Shown here one piece after another: positions 8,050 through 18,719 of a DNA stretch of 64,000 bases (its first letter is position 1; the number at the start of each line of letters is the position of its first letter). This stretch comes from Paracoccaceae bacterium (GTDB taxonomy: Bacteria > Pseudomonadota > Alphaproteobacteria > Rhodobacterales > Rhodobacteraceae): contig JADHOV010000007.1 of assembly GCA_016778765.1 (NCBI GenBank), forward strand, positions 1 through 64,000, given 5' to 3'. The position numbers were made by a program, and so were the translations under genes. Below the pieces are notes generated by a model, which was given only the letters and a program-made list of their open reading frames with translations, was not told where the DNA came from and did no database searches.

Positions 8050-9444
8050 CTAAACGTGGATCACCTGATCAAACGCATCCAACACGCTTTCATGCATCAT
8101 TTCAGACAGCGTCGGATGTGGGAAAACCGTTTCCATCAAATCTTGCTCTGTGGTTTCCAATTGACGCCCGATCACATAGCCTTGGATCAACTCGGTCACC
8201 TCGGCGCCGATCATATGGGCGCCCAGCAATTCGCCCGATTTTTTATCAAAAATGGTTTTCACCAATCCCTCAGGCTCGCCTAAAGCAATGGCTTTGCCAT
8301 TGCCGATAAATGGAAACCGCCCAACTTTAATCTCATGGCCCTTCTCACGCGCTTGCGCTTCGGTATACCCGACGCTGGCGATTTGAGGATGACAATAGGT
8401 GCAGCCTGCAATTGTTTCGGGGCGCACGGGATGCGGCGTTTTACCGGCAACTAACTCGGCAACCATAACCCCTTCATGGCTGGCCTTATGGGCGAGCCAA
8501 GGGGCGCCGGCCACATCGCCAATTGCGAAAATGGTTGGGATAGAGGTGCGGCAATAGGCATCGGTTACGATATGGCTGCGATCAACAGCAATGCCCATAT
8601 CTTCCAAGCCCAAATTTTCAACATTTCCCAGAATACCAACCGCAGAAATGACCGTGTCAAACGTCTCGGTGGTGGTTTTACCGGCCTGTTCAATATGCGC
8701 CGTCACTTTGCCCTTTGCCCGGTCGAGCTTTTTGACCATTGCCTTTTCCAAAATATGCATACCCTGTTTTTCAAACTGTTTTTTGGCAAAAGCACTTATT
8801 TCAGCATCTTCTACGGGCAAGATCCGATCCATCACCTCTACAACGGTGGTATCCGTACCCAGCGTGTTGTAAAAACTAGCAAATTCAATTCCAATCGCGC
8901 CCGAACCAATAACCAATAGTTTTTTGGGCATGCGGCTTGGCGTCAGCGCGTGCTTATAGGTCCAAACCAGATCGCCATCGGCTTCAAGCCCGGGCAACTC
9001 GCGCGCTCTGGCGCCGGTTGCCAGAATGATATGCTTGGCTTTCAGCGTTTCCGTTTTGCTCTTGGTCGTTACATCGACGCTGGTGGCGCTTGCGATCCGC
9101 GCCTCGCCCATCAAAGTGGTGATTTTATTTTTCTTCATCAAGAAGCCAACGCCTTGATTTAACTGTTTGGCAACCCCGCGCGAGCGCGCCACGACAGCCT
9201 CAAGATCGTAATCGATGCCTTTGGCGCTTAATCCGAACTCTTTTGCCCGATGCATTAGGTGGAACACCTCCGCCGATCGCAACATCGCTTTGGTCGGAAT
9301 ACAGCCCCAATTGAGACAGATTCCGCCCATATGCTCGCGTTCGACAATGGCGACCTTCAAACCAAGTTGGGCGCCCCGTATCGCAGCCACATAGCCGCCG
9401 GGCCCCGCCCCAATAACCACCAGATCAAATGCACGCTCTACCAT
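8050..9444 (-). CDS. lpdA: Dihydrolipoyl dehydrogenase (E3)
   Basis: 464 residues. This flavoenzyme reoxidises dihydrolipoamide with NAD+ in the pyruvate, 2-oxoglutarate or branched-chain dehydrogenase complexes, or in glycine cleavage. Visible are the FAD motif GAGPGG (residues 12-17), the redox disulfide block GGICLNWGCIP (Cys43/Cys48), the NAD motif GSGAIGIEFA, the GDVAG block and the C-terminal FPHPTLSEMMHE with the catalytic His-Glu pair. I start at ATG 9444 (MVERAF) because TGAGGAAA precedes it; the longer frame begins four codons upstream. It is not next to E1/E2 genes. The DUF924 gene lies upstream on the same strand, with a 14-base palindrome between them. Confidence 0.95.
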   Translation of the reverse strand: MVERAFDLVVIGAGPGGYVAAIRGAQLGLKVAIVEREHMGGICLNWGCIPTKAMLRSAEVFHLMHRAKEFGLSAKGIDYDLEAVVARSRGVAKQLNQGVGFLMKKNKITTLMGEARIASATSVDVTTKSKTETLKAKHIILATGARARELPGLEADGDLVWTYKHALTPSRMPKKLLVIGSGAIGIEFASFYNTLGTDTTVVEVMDRILPVEDAEISAFAKKQFEKQGMHILEKAMVKKLDRAKGKVTAHIEQAGKTTTETFDTVISAVGILGNVENLGLEDMGIAVDRSHIVTDAYCRTSIPTIFAIGDVAGAPWLAHKASHEGVMVAELVAGKTPHPVRPETIAGCTYCHPQIASVGYTEAQAREKGHEIKVGRFPFIGNGKAIALGEPEGLVKTIFDKKSGELLGAHMIGAEVTELIQGYVIGRQLETTEQDLMETVFPHPTLSEMMHESVLDAFDQVIHV

Positions 9445-9468
9445 CGCTTTCCTCATCTCAAAAAATTT

Positions 9469-9482
9469 GTTTAACGTTAAAC
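9469..9482. promoter_or_regulatory. 14-bp perfect palindrome upstream of lpdA
   Basis: GTTTAACGTTAAAC is a perfect inverted repeat 25 bases before the lpdA start codon and 36 bases past the end of the DUF924 gene. The size and place suit an operator for a dimeric regulator or a site in the lpdA leader. No regulator can be named. Confidence 0.35.
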
Positions 9483-9517
9483 TAAATTGGGATCGAGTTC
9501 AATGGGTCAGCGCAAAA

Positions 9518-10093
9518 TCAAATCGGAACGGTCAAATTTTGAAACAGGTTGCCATAGCCACCATCGCGTATAAAATCAGCTTCGGCCTGGCTGCTCTTGC
9601 GCGAGAGGGCGCTGTTTCGATCAGGAAATCTGCCAAAGTTACGAATAACCTCACGATGCGCCCTGGCATGCAGCAAATTATGCCCGCCGCCATCGCGCAT
9701 GCGTTCCTTGAGCAAACGCACGCATCGATCCTGATCGATCAAGTTCTCAGAATGCATCAGCGGCATGTAAAAAAATTGCCGTGCAGGTTCATCAACGCGC
9801 AAATCCCATTTCTGATTAATGGCTGATTTCGACGCCGCCAATGCCACAGTATCAGATGAAAAGCCTGTATCCTGACCACGAAACATATTGCGCGAAAATT
9901 GATCTGCGAGAATAATATATGCCAAAGCCCCGCTCGGATATGTCAACCACAAGCCATAGCGACCTTGCATCAATTCTCGCCACGCAGGCTCAAAGCGGTG
10001 CTTGATTTCCGCATCAAGGTCCAAATCAACAGAATACCATTTTTCTGGCGCAGTCTCATCAAGCCAGAATTTTAAAATCTGATCAGGGGTCAT
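9518..10093 (-). CDS. DUF924 family protein
   Basis: 191 residues matching the DUF924 family: FWLDETAPEKWYSVD at the N-terminus, LAYIILADQFSRNMFRG near residue 60, and FFYMPLMHSE near 107. The family is all-helical and common in Proteobacteria and eukaryotes; its activity is not established. GGGAGCG precedes the ATG. It lies between the MFS transporter and lpdA on the same strand and may share a transcript with lpdA. Confidence 0.85.
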   Translation of the reverse strand: MTPDQILKFWLDETAPEKWYSVDLDLDAEIKHRFEPAWRELMQGRYGLWLTYPSGALAYIILADQFSRNMFRGQDTGFSSDTVALAASKSAINQKWDLRVDEPARQFFYMPLMHSENLIDQDRCVRLLKERMRDGGGHNLLHARAHREVIRNFGRFPDRNSALSRKSSQAEADFIRDGGYGNLFQNLTVPI

Positions 10094-10190
10094 GGTCGCT
10101 CCCTTATTTTACGACAGTTCTTCTCTGGTTTTTTTATTTATGAAAATAAAAGGGTTTTCAATATTTTTCTATATATAGATGTATAAAACT

Positions 10191-11459
10191 TCATTCATCA
10201 ACATCTTGGCCTTCTTCCTCTTCCATAGCCGTCTCAATCGCGATTTCTTGCGCGAACTCAACCGATAAAAGAGACGCCGTGGGCATAACGGTTTGATAGG
10301 CATTTGCCTCTTCGACGGTTGGAGCCGCGCGCTGCGTACTGCGATAGGCCGCGTAAAGCGCAAGACCTGCCATCAAGAAAGAAATAAGCACAAAAAACCC
10401 ATAAGCTCCGATGGCCTGCATGACCCATCCCACGATTAAAGGACCAGCAATCGCCCCAATCCCATTGATGAACAGCAAACCTCCAGAGGCAGACACCATA
10501 TCATCAAAGTCTAAAAAGTCATTGGTATGCGCGATCAGTAAAGAATAAAGCGGGTTCGACGTCCCCCCTACAATGAAGGCCGAAACCAATAACAAGGTGA
10601 AATTCTGCCCCATAAAAACCCCAATAAGAGCCCCAACGGCTCCAATCGCAGCCACGCTCATGATCAAGCGGCGCCGGTCCATTCGATCAGATAACCAGCC
10701 GATCGGGTATTGTAAAAACACCGCGCCAATATAAAAAGTGGCAACGAAAAGCGAAATCTTTCCCAGCGATAAACCCACTTCCGCCCCATAAACCGCCGCC
10801 ATGCCAAATTGTGCTGAAAACACCCCGCCCAGCATAAACATCCCCGCGCAGCCCAAAGGTGAGGTTTCAATCAGCTTTTTCAATGGCATTGGATTTGTGG
10901 TTTCAAAAGCTGGTGTCGGGCTGATCGAAAGAAGAATCGGCGCAAATGACACGGAAACGAAAACCGAAATGATAATAAATAACGTATAGCCCCCAGGATC
11001 ACTGGTGACCAATAGGCCTTGGCCAACGACGATTCCCACCATTTGCAATATCAAATAAAGCGAAAGGGATTGACCACGGTTTTCATTCGTTGCGGCGTTG
11101 TTCAGCCAGCTTTCAGCGATAATATAAACCCCGCAAAAACAAAACCCGATGATCAAACGCCCAAACATCCAAAAAACCGGGTTTAAATATAATGGAAACA
11201 ACACCAGCACAGCCGAAATGAAGGAGGCAAGTGCCGCAAATACGCGCACATGGCCGACGCGGCGAATAAGCGAGGGCACCATGCGGCTGGCGCCCAAAAA
11301 CCCAATGAAATATGCGGACATAATCATCGACATTTCGAAAGGTAAAAACTGCTCTATGCCGCCACGCACCCCCAACAGGGTGCTCTGCAGACCGTTTCCA
11401 ACCATTAACAGCATCATGCCCAATAAAAGGGCCCAAGAATTCTTAAAAACTGACAGCAT
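10191..11459 (-). CDS. MFS transporter
   Basis: 422 residues with about 12 hydrophobic helices in two halves separated by a polar loop near residue 190-215. The cytoplasmic motif between helices 8 and 9 reads GWLSDRMDRRR, matching the MFS G-x-x-x-D-R-x-G-R-R pattern. A Glu/Asp-rich tail of about 50 residues ends the protein. The substrate cannot be told; the sequence resembles the YcaD-like branch of permeases without known cargo. GGAGCC precedes the ATG. The queA gene lies upstream on the same strand with a 74-base gap. Confidence 0.85.
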   Translation of the reverse strand: MLSVFKNSWALLLGMMLLMVGNGLQSTLLGVRGGIEQFLPFEMSMIMSAYFIGFLGASRMVPSLIRRVGHVRVFAALASFISAVLVLFPLYLNPVFWMFGRLIIGFCFCGVYIIAESWLNNAATNENRGQSLSLYLILQMVGIVVGQGLLVTSDPGGYTLFIIISVFVSVSFAPILLSISPTPAFETTNPMPLKKLIETSPLGCAGMFMLGGVFSAQFGMAAVYGAEVGLSLGKISLFVATFYIGAVFLQYPIGWLSDRMDRRRLIMSVAAIGAVGALIGVFMGQNFTLLLVSAFIVGGTSNPLYSLLIAHTNDFLDFDDMVSASGGLLFINGIGAIAGPLIVGWVMQAIGAYGFFVLISFLMAGLALYAAYRSTQRAAPTVEEANAYQTVMPTASLLSVEFAQEIAIETAMEEEEGQDVDE

Positions 11460-11533
11460 GGAAAGGCTCCAATCACCACGCAGAACGGCAGAAAGGACCG
11501 TCTGTTTACCCTAATCGAGTCGCTTACTTCTGT

Positions 11534-12604
11534 CTATCTCTGTGGAACCAAAAGCGAGGAATCACCATAGGAAAAAAACCGATATTGCTGTTTAATCGCA
11601 TGGGAATAGATAACTTTCATCTGTTCAAGCCCGATCAACGCTGAAACCAGCATCAACAATGTTGATTTTGGCAAATGAAAATTGGTCATCAATGCGCTTG
11701 CAACGTTGAATTCGAAGCCTGGAAATATGAAAATATCGGTTTCCCCCTGCCACGCCTCAATCTGTCCACTGCGACGCGCGGCGGTTTCCAGTAAACGCAG
11801 CGCGGTTGTTCCTACTGGAATAATGCGCCCCCCCTCAGCCTGCGTTGCGGCTATTTCTTCGGCGGCTTGCGGGGAAACACTTCCCCATTCAGAATGCATC
11901 TTATGGCTTCGAATATCCTCGACCTTTACGGGCAGAAAAGTGCCCGCGCCCACATGCAGCGTCACATAGGTTACACCAATATGTTGCTCTGCCAATTGCG
12001 CCAAGAGCGGCGCATCAAAATGTAGCGAGGCGGTGGGCGCGGCCACCGAGCCTTGATGCCGCGCGAATACGGTTTGATAATCCTGTCGATCTTGCGCATC
12101 GGCGGCTCGTTTTGACGCAATGTAAGGCGGCAAAGGCATCATCCCAAAACGATCTAGCGCGCTCTCAAACGCCGCTTCGCTTCTATCAAAACGCAGCACA
12201 GCTTGTCCTTGTTGTTTATCGAGCAACTGCGCCGACAGGCCGCCGGCGAATTCGATCGTCTCGTTAAGAGCGACTTTTCGCAAGGGTTTGATCAGCGCCA
12301 TCCAATCACCATTCTCTTGCCGATGCAGCAATGTCACCTCGATCCGGGCTTCGCCGCTGCCGCCTGAGGCGGCGCTCCGCCGGCGCATACCGCTCAGGCG
12401 GGCCGGAATGACCTTCGTATCGTTCAGAACAAGGCGATCTTTAGGAGTGAGATATTCTAGCAAGTTTGCCACAGACCGATCCGCAATCCCTTCCCCATTT
12501 GACACCAGCAATCGGGCCGAAGAGCGCGGGGAAACAGGCCGCGTGGCAATCAATTCTTCGGGTAGCTCAAAATCAAATTCGGTTAATTTCATCGCTGCGG
12601 TCAC
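11534..12604 (-). CDS. queA: S-adenosylmethionine:tRNA ribosyltransferase-isomerase
   Basis: 356 residues. QueA transfers and isomerises the ribosyl group of SAM onto 7-aminomethyl-7-deazaguanine in tRNA to give epoxyqueuosine. The N-terminal [15 protein letters not shown], the RLLV and [10 protein letters not shown] blocks, [11 protein letters not shown] near residue 215 and [15 protein letters not shown] near 310 are all typical. Its ATG overlaps the stop of the upstream AsmA-like gene by four bases (ATGA), so the two are translationally coupled. No other queuosine genes are in the window. Confidence 0.95.
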   Translation of the reverse strand: MTAAMKLTEFDFELPEELIATRPVSPRSSARLLVSNGEGIADRSVANLLEYLTPKDRLVLNDTKVIPARLSGMRRRSAASGGSGEARIEVTLLHRQENGDWMALIKPLRKVALNETIEFAGGLSAQLLDKQQGQAVLRFDRSEAAFESALDRFGMMPLPPYIASKRAADAQDRQDYQTVFARHQGSVAAPTASLHFDAPLLAQLAEQHIGVTYVTLHVGAGTFLPVKVEDIRSHKMHSEWGSVSPQAAEEIAATQAEGGRIIPVGTTALRLLETAARRSGQIEAWQGETDIFIFPGFEFNVASALMTNFHLPKSTLLMLVSALIGLEQMKVIYSHAIKQQYRFFSYGDSSLLVPQR

Positions 12605-15600
12605 TCAAGTTTGGGGGGAGGGCGCCGGAACACATCGCGAAAAATTCCGGGCGTTAAGATCGACAAAGGATTCACCTCTAAACTTGGCTGTCCTTTTTTT
12701 CCATCTAAATTAAAACTAAAGCCAAAGAGACCATCGCCTTTTCTGGTCAGGGCCGAGCCAATACCGTTGATAAAATATATTGGCGATAGAACCCCCTGCA
12801 TATCCAGGCTCTCTGCCTTTCGATTGTAATAGCCATCCAAAGACAACCCGATGGACGGCCCAAACGCAGAGGCTGATTCAACAATAATTTGTTCCTCAGT
12901 GCTTCTGAATTTGGCATCTATCTCCGATAAAAGAATACCCGGCCCTGTCAATTGCTCTAATAGGCCAACAATGCTGATTGCGTTCAAAAGCTCTGCAAAA
13001 ACGGGCGCTTTTTGAACTTTCACATTCCGGATTTCCAAAAGCCCATCAGTTTCACCCATTTGTTGCGTTGGACTTAAATTTAACCGCAGCTGCCCGCCTG
13101 TAGCGCTTTGCAAAGCTCCAACCGATGTCAGCAAACGCCCTGCCTGTTCTGACGTTACTTCCAAGGCGGTGCGGCCATTAAGCGGCGATAAAACAGCCAC
13201 AACTTGTGCCACCCCGTTCACTTTTGCCGAAAATGGACCCGACAATTGCGGTGCGCTGATCAAATCCGCACGAAATTCGGTCAGTTTATTTTCACCCAAC
13301 ACCACCTCATCCAAGGCCACCTTTAGCGCAAGCGGCGCCGTCTGCGCAGCGTTTGTTTCGGGCATGCCTGCCATCAGATTTGGAAAATTAACCCATCCGC
13401 CAAATATCTCAATGCCCATCGCGGGGTTAAACTGACCGAACACATCAAGTATATCATCCACTTGAAGCTTAGATATTGATAGCGATTTAAATTCCTCTTG
13501 TTCTGCGTAATCTACCGCGCCTTCCAAATTCAAACCAGCGCCGGTTAGGGAAACCGCATCGGTCAGCACCCGCTTATTATAGCGTCCCGTTAGCCGAAAC
13601 TGGACGGGTTTTTTAGCCGGTTTTTGCCAATTTATTTGCTTTGCGTTTACCCCTAATCCCACCAAATCAGAGCTGAGGGAAAACGAGGCTTCTGCGCCGC
13701 TTGGCAAGCTTGCCGTTATCTGCGCAGGGCTGCTGCCGCTGATCAATCCTTCGACCTCAGCCTCTGTAAAGCGACTTACCAATTCAGAGGAAAGATCCAA
13801 TTCAGCCTCAAGCAGTGCAGGCACATCCGCCTGATCTGGGCCCAATCCCTTTTGAAACTTTGCCGTGAAAGGCACCTGATCAAACCGGCCTGTTCCGGTG
13901 AGTTCCAATTGCTTGGGAGATAAGGCGATTTGCACCAAATCACTCGAGATCACAGCACCTGTGTCACCGAACTCGCCTTCAAAATTCTTCACATCGCCTT
14001 TCGCAAAGATTTCAACAGAATCGCCGCCATTTTTAACCATCGAAAATAAAACCGAGGCGGTCAAAGCAACCTCGCCCACCCCCGGTATTTTGGGAAGTTT
14101 TGTTTCGCTATTTCGCGAAGACACGACGATATCAACAAGCGGCAGCACATCCGCCAACTGCCCTGACACGACAACATCTGCCACCCCATCTGATGGGATT
14201 TTTTTCGTATCAGGGATCACGAAGCGCGTTCCGGACATATCAACAGGTCGAGCCCCGCTTGCAGTCATAAATCCGGCACTCAAATTGGTTGCAAGCCGAT
14301 TTGAATTTGACGAAAATTGCCCCCGCGCCTGCGTGATCATCGGCAATGATTTTGTAACCCGTAGCGCAGTCTCCTCATAAGCAAATCCAAGATCTAGCAC
14401 AGGGGGCTGGTTTGCGGGCAATCTCCAGGCGAAGCGCACATCACGTAATTTCGAGTGCTTTACATTTTTTGACACCCAATCTCTGGATCTGGGTTTAAAC
14501 CCTACGGGCCAATATTCCATTATGGCGGCCTTGGTTAAAGCTGGGGTGCGAGCGTCGAGCGCCACAGACCAACCCAGCGCCTCAGCGTTCACCCGCGCCT
14601 GACCCCGAACTGAAATCTTTTTTGTACTATTCGTTGCGTAAAACTGCCCAACTTCAAGCCGAAATGGAGTTAAATTCAAGCGAAAATCAACCAAGGCGTC
14701 ATCCAGGATAACTGCATCGAGTTGACTGTTTTGAAAGTTGGCTTTGGCCTCCGAAAATCTAAGTTGGCCAAACAAGCTATCGGGCCAAGCCTCTTTCATC
14801 TCAAGCGCGGCGTAACCCTGCCCCAGAAACGACACATCAGAGCCCACAATTCTGATTTGATCAAACTCTAAACGGCGATCCAGCGGATCATAGGTGAAAT
14901 AGGTTTGCGCCGTTTCAAACTGGATCGGCACCGCTGTTTCATTGGGTCTGAGCGCGCCTTGCTTTATCTGCAAACTCACGCTGAGCGCCCCCAAAGCGCC
15001 GGATTCATCTATCGCGCCGTTTATCGCGCCAGAAATTGGACCCTCAACGGCGTTCAACCATGCAAAAAATGGCAGCTGGCTCGCCATGTCCTGCGCTGGT
15101 AAATCTTCGAATAGCACATCAAAATTTGCGGCGCTCTCTCCGATTTGTCGTTCTATTCCGGCGCGCAAGCTCGCATAATCAGCTCCCCCGGCCAGCAGCC
15201 CCATACTGACGTCAAGCGATAAAGCCGCCCCTTGTTTCTTCAAAACAAGCCTTGCCCCATCAATCACCCAATTTCGCCGGCTGAGAAAATCTTGATAGGT
15301 GATCGCAATGTTGTTGATCGCGATTGTCTTCAAACTCTCAAAGAGGGCGGTTTGCAACACTTGATCCATTGGCATGATCAATGTTGGAAACAGCGTCATC
15401 GCCACATCGCTTGGCTTCAAATCCGCGCTTTGAACATAGATATCGCCCGTCTTCTGCCGGCTTAACGGCATAAAAACACCGTCAGCTATGAGCATTTCTG
15501 GCCTGATCTGCCCTTCCAAAAGCGCTGGCAGATTCACCTCAACGCGCAGGGATCGTACCTCAAGCGGCGCTTCTAACGGGCCTGGCAACGAAATCGAGAC

Positions 15601-15855
15601 ATTCTCAAACTGAAATTGAGGCGCCCAATTTTCGGATAAGGTCAGGAATACATCAGAAAACTTGACTTCCGCATCAGGAAGGTTTTCGCTTAAAATGCTC
15701 GCAACGCGGTCTTCAACCCAATATGGTAGCGCAAGATCGCGGCCCTTTAAAACCGCAACGAACAGCAATAAACACAGGATCAACGCTCCCAAAAGTGCAC
15801 TAACCGCAGAGACCAATACAGCAAGCCAGCGCCAGGGATGACGCGCAACCCTCAC
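12601..15855 (-). CDS. Large AsmA/YhdP-like envelope protein
   Basis: About 1084 residues. A single N-terminal membrane helix (around residues 10-35) is followed by a very long beta-rich periplasmic part without cysteines, ending with a conserved block near the C-terminus ([20 protein letters not shown] and [20 protein letters not shown]). This layout is that of DUF3971/AsmA-like C-terminal proteins of the YhdP/TamB group, thought to bridge inner and outer membranes for phospholipid movement and barrier function. I start at GTG 15855 because GAAGGGAAG lies just upstream; GTG 15876 is an alternative. It is the first gene of a unit with queA and is divergent from bcp. Confidence 0.8.
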   Translation of the reverse strand: MRVARHPWRWLAVLVSAVSALLGALILCLLLFVAVLKGRDLALPYWVEDRVASILSENLPDAEVKFSDVFLTLSENWAPQFQFENVSISLPGPLEAPLEVRSLRVEVNLPALLEGQIRPEMLIADGVFMPLSRQKTGDIYVQSADLKPSDVAMTLFPTLIMPMDQVLQTALFESLKTIAINNIAITYQDFLSRRNWVIDGARLVLKKQGAALSLDVSMGLLAGGADYASLRAGIERQIGESAANFDVLFEDLPAQDMASQLPFFAWLNAVEGPISGAINGAIDESGALGALSVSLQIKQGALRPNETAVPIQFETAQTYFTYDPLDRRLEFDQIRIVGSDVSFLGQGYAALEMKEAWPDSLFGQLRFSEAKANFQNSQLDAVILDDALVDFRLNLTPFRLEVGQFYATNSTKKISVRGQARVNAEALGWSVALDARTPALTKAAIMEYWPVGFKPRSRDWVSKNVKHSKLRDVRFAWRLPANQPPVLDLGFAYEETALRVTKSLPMITQARGQFSSNSNRLATNLSAGFMTASGARPVDMSGTRFVIPDTKKIPSDGVADVVVSGQLADVLPLVDIVVSSRNSETKLPKIPGVGEVALTASVLFSMVKNGGDSVEIFAKGDVKNFEGEFGDTGAVISSDLVQIALSPKQLELTGTGRFDQVPFTAKFQKGLGPDQADVPALLEAELDLSSELVSRFTEAEVEGLISGSSPAQITASLPSGAEASFSLSSDLVGLGVNAKQINWQKPAKKPVQFRLTGRYNKRVLTDAVSLTGAGLNLEGAVDYAEQEEFKSLSISKLQVDDILDVFGQFNPAMGIEIFGGWVNFPNLMAGMPETNAAQTAPLALKVALDEVVLGENKLTEFRADLISAPQLSGPFSAKVNGVAQVVAVLSPLNGRTALEVTSEQAGRLLTSVGALQSATGGQLRLNLSPTQQMGETDGLLEIRNVKVQKAPVFAELLNAISIVGLLEQLTGPGILLSEIDAKFRSTEEQIIVESASAFGPSIGLSLDGYYNRKAESLDMQGVLSPIYFINGIGSALTRKGDGLFGFSFNLDGKKGQPSLEVNPLSILTPGIFRDVFRRPPPKLE

Positions 15856-15960
15856 ATTCTTCCCTTCTTCGCCCACTCTTTTGTTGCCCTAACTCTTTTT
15901 TCGCGTTCAATTTGTTCTAGCTCTTAGCGCGTCTGCCAATTATTTAGCAAGGAATGCACC

Positions 15961-16422
15961 ATGACAAATTTGCCTTATCCCGCTCCGATTGTACAGCTGC
16001 CGCGGGATGGTGGCGGCGAATTGGCGCTCTCAGATCTGCAACCATCTTCGGTTGTTCTGTTTTTTTACCCCCGCGATAATACAAGCGGCTGCACGAAAGA
16101 AGCTCAAGGCTTTACCACCCATCAGGACGCGTTTGAAAAGTTAAACGTCAAAATTATCGGCATTTCAAAAGACAGCGTGAAAAGCCATGACAAATTTGTT
16201 GAAAAGCAGGGGCTCGGCATACCCCTTCTGTCAGATGAAAAGGGCGATATCTGCGAACAATTTGGCGTTTGGAAAGAAAAATCCATGTATGGTAAAACCT
16301 ATTTTGGTATTGAGCGCTCCACTTTTTTGATAGATGGCTCCGGTCAAGTGGTGCAGGAGTGGCGCAAAGTTAAAGTGGCCGGGCATGTCGAAGCGGTCTT
16401 AGCCGCGGTGCAAACCCTGTAA
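15961..16422 (+). CDS. bcp: Thioredoxin-dependent peroxiredoxin, BCP type
   Basis: 153 residues of the AhpC/TSA fold. It reduces hydroperoxides in the cytoplasm. The peroxidatic Cys44 is in NTSGCTKEAQGF. The second cysteine that many BCPs have five residues later is Gln here, so it is either a one-Cys enzyme or uses the cysteine near residue 97 (GDICEQF). AGCAAGGAATG precedes the start. The start is 105 bases from the divergent AsmA-like gene, so the gap must hold both promoters. The next gene follows after 18 bases. Confidence 0.93.
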   Translation: MTNLPYPAPIVQLPRDGGGELALSDLQPSSVVLFFYPRDNTSGCTKEAQGFTTHQDAFEKLNVKIIGISKDSVKSHDKFVEKQGLGIPLLSDEKGDICEQFGVWKEKSMYGKTYFGIERSTFLIDGSGQVVQEWRKVKVAGHVEAVLAAVQTL

Positions 16423-16440
16423 CTCAAAAGAGGTCATTTG

Positions 16441-17292
16441 ATGCGATTAAGCCTTGCTGAAATGGGCGCAAATGTGCTGAATACTGCGGATGGGCGCGCA
16501 AAAACCGCCCTGTCTTTGAAATATGCCCAGGCCTGGCAAGAGGCGCGCGCCGCAGGCAACATGCTTGAAATTGGATCGGCACCGGCACCAGATCACCCAG
16601 CGCGTCCCGAGGCCCCCCGCTTATGTGCGCCAAAAGACGTGGCCAAACGCAAGCCCGGATCACCCGAAGGCCGGATTGCGCTGTTGCACGCGGTCGCCCA
16701 TATCGAGCTGAATGCCGTAGATCTGCATTGGGATATTATTGTTCGGTTCAGCAAGACCCGCCTGCCAACCGGCTTTTTTGATGATTGGGTGCAGGCGGCT
16801 GCAGAAGAAAGCAAGCATTTCAATTTAATCTGCGATTGCTTAGAAAATTTGGGCAGCTTTTATGGCGCGCTTTCCGCCCATGCCGGAATGTGGCGGGCAG
16901 CCCAAGATACAAAAACCGACCTGTTAGGGCGCTTGGCCGTGGTGCCCATGGTTCTAGAAGCCCGTGGCCTTGATGTGACGCCGAATATGATAAAAATATT
17001 CAAACAGGCAAAAGAAACCCAAGCCGTTGAGGCGCTAGAACTTATCTATTCAGAAGAAGTGACACATGTAGCATATGGATCAAAATGGTTTAATTTCTTG
17101 TGCGGGCGCGATGATAAAGACCCAAAGCAAGTTTTTCATGCGCTGGTGCGAAAATATTTCAAAGGCAATCTGAAACCACCCTTTAACGCCGAAAAGCGGG
17201 CAGATGCGGGCATCCCGCCGGATTTTTACTGGCCTTTAACCGAAAATATTGAATACCCTGCCTTTCTTGGTGGGAAAAACGCGCCTGATTGA
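16441..17292 (+). CDS. DUF455 ferritin-like protein
   Basis: 283 residues. The family has a ferritin-like four-helix core with a probable di-iron site: ELNAVDLHWD (near residue 87), EESKHFNLICDCL (near 120) and YSEEVTHVAYG (near 202) carry the Glu and His ligands. The physiological role is not established; relatives occur near tRNA- or oxidation-related genes. I start at ATG 16441 (MRLSLAEMG), preceded by AAAGAGG; the longer frame uses a TTG one codon upstream. It lies 18 bases behind bcp and is probably co-transcribed with it. Confidence 0.85.
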   Translation: MRLSLAEMGANVLNTADGRAKTALSLKYAQAWQEARAAGNMLEIGSAPAPDHPARPEAPRLCAPKDVAKRKPGSPEGRIALLHAVAHIELNAVDLHWDIIVRFSKTRLPTGFFDDWVQAAAEESKHFNLICDCLENLGSFYGALSAHAGMWRAAQDTKTDLLGRLAVVPMVLEARGLDVTPNMIKIFKQAKETQAVEALELIYSEEVTHVAYGSKWFNFLCGRDDKDPKQVFHALVRKYFKGNLKPPFNAEKRADAGIPPDFYWPLTENIEYPAFLGGKNAPD

Positions 17293-17438
17293 AAAAACGA
17301 CAGCGCGCGGCACAGCGCCCCCAGAAAAATGACCTGCGCAACCGATGCGATGCAGCGGTGCAAGCTGATTGACCTCAACGTTTGCGATCAGTATCACCGA
17401 TACAACGTAATCTGGCCTTACAAATTTTCAGGAAAACT

Positions 17439-18719
17439 GTGCGACCCCCCTCAAAAAAATCTTTTTTGTGGTTTAGCGAAAAAACCATCTACATGGAGGC
17501 TGCTGGGCAAACCAGAAAGATCAGCTTGTCATCAAGGGCGCAGATTTCAGCCTTCATTTGCGCTATCGGTTTGGTTTTCTGGATCAGCTTCAGCGGCCTT
17601 ATGCTGTTTTCGAAGGGGGTTGGCGCGCCATCAATCAGGGCAAACTCCATAAATAACGCAATCAACGCGTCTGAAACTAGGGTCTTTGCGGAAGAATTGA
17701 ACGCAATCACGCAACAGAGCCTATCAGTAAAATCACAGCTCTCGGCAGCGCTTGCAGAAATGCGAAAAATGCAAAACGGGGAGTTAATCGCAAGCGAACA
17801 ACAAGAGCAGCTGCAGCATAAGCTGGCTTTGGCGCTCAACGAGTTGAAGGTATTAAAACAGCAGCGCATGGGTGAACGTAACGCAAGCGCTGCAGGCTCG
17901 GTCGCCCATAGCGCATTATCAGCGCTCCCTCGCCCAGAAAACGCCTCTGCGATCGACAAGGTGTCGCAAGCACTTTCGCAAACAGCCGCAGACAAACTGG
18001 AAACCGAACAAAACCTTGCCGCCGCGCTAAGCGCACGCGATGCACTTGAGTTGGAAATTCGCCTCATTGAACAAAAATACGAACAATTATTCCGTCAGAT
18101 TGAAGAAGCCCTTACAATTTCCGTAAAGCCATTGGAAAAAGTTTTGCGCGCCAGTGGCCTAGACGCTGACTCGCTTTTAAACACCGTGCGCCAAGGATAT
18201 TCGGGGCGCGGTGGACCAGCTTTCGGGCTTGAAACAAACCCCGCTGACCTTTCTGCCGAAGAAGCCAGAGCGCTTGGTATTTTAAACTCTTTGGCCAAGC
18301 TGGATCACTACCGCATCGCAATAAACAAACTGCCTTTCGCGCCCCCGGTCACCGCCGCGCATCGCTTCACCTCTGGATTTGGCCCACGCTGGGGGCGCAT
18401 GCACCGCGGCATCGATCTTGCCGCGCCAAAGGGTACGCCAATTCTGGCCACGGCGGATGGCGTTGTAACATTCGCGGGCACGTTTTCCAGCTATGGAAAA
18501 CTTGTAAAAATCAAGCATGACTTTGGCTATGAAACACGCTATGGTCATCTTTCAAAGATCCGTGTAAAAAAGGGACAAAGAGTGTCTCGAGGAGAGTCGA
18601 TCGGTGGTATGGGGAATACCGGGCGCTCCACAGGGACGCACCTGCACTATGAAGTGCGCTACAAAGGAAAAGCGCTAAATCCGATGAATTATATTAAGGC
18701 AGCGAAAGATGTTTTCTAA
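17439..18719 (+). CDS. Membrane-anchored M23 zinc metallopeptidase (DUF5930 type)
   Basis: About 426 residues. One membrane helix near residues 35-55 is followed by a coiled-coil region rich in Gln/Leu/Ala (about 80-220) and a C-terminal LytM/M23 domain: HRGIDLAAPKGTPI, then HLSKIRVKKGQ and GNTGRSTGTHLHYEVR with the zinc and catalytic histidines. Such enzymes cut peptidoglycan cross-bridges or activate amidases in the periplasm. I prefer GTG 17439, with CAGGA 5 bases upstream, because homologous N-termini begin before the FLWFSEK stretch; ATG 17493 would remove it. The last 11 bases overlap the bactofilin gene. Confidence 0.85.
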   Translation: MRPPSKKSFLWFSEKTIYMEAAGQTRKISLSSRAQISAFICAIGLVFWISFSGLMLFSKGVGAPSIRANSINNAINASETRVFAEELNAITQQSLSVKSQLSAALAEMRKMQNGELIASEQQEQLQHKLALALNELKVLKQQRMGERNASAAGSVAHSALSALPRPENASAIDKVSQALSQTAADKLETEQNLAAALSARDALELEIRLIEQKYEQLFRQIEEALTISVKPLEKVLRASGLDADSLLNTVRQGYSGRGGPAFGLETNPADLSAEEARALGILNSLAKLDHYRIAINKLPFAPPVTAAHRFTSGFGPRWGRMHRGIDLAAPKGTPILATADGVVTFAGTFSSYGKLVKIKHDFGYETRYGHLSKIRVKKGQRVSRGESIGGMGNTGRSTGTHLHYEVRYKGKALNPMNYIKAAKDVF

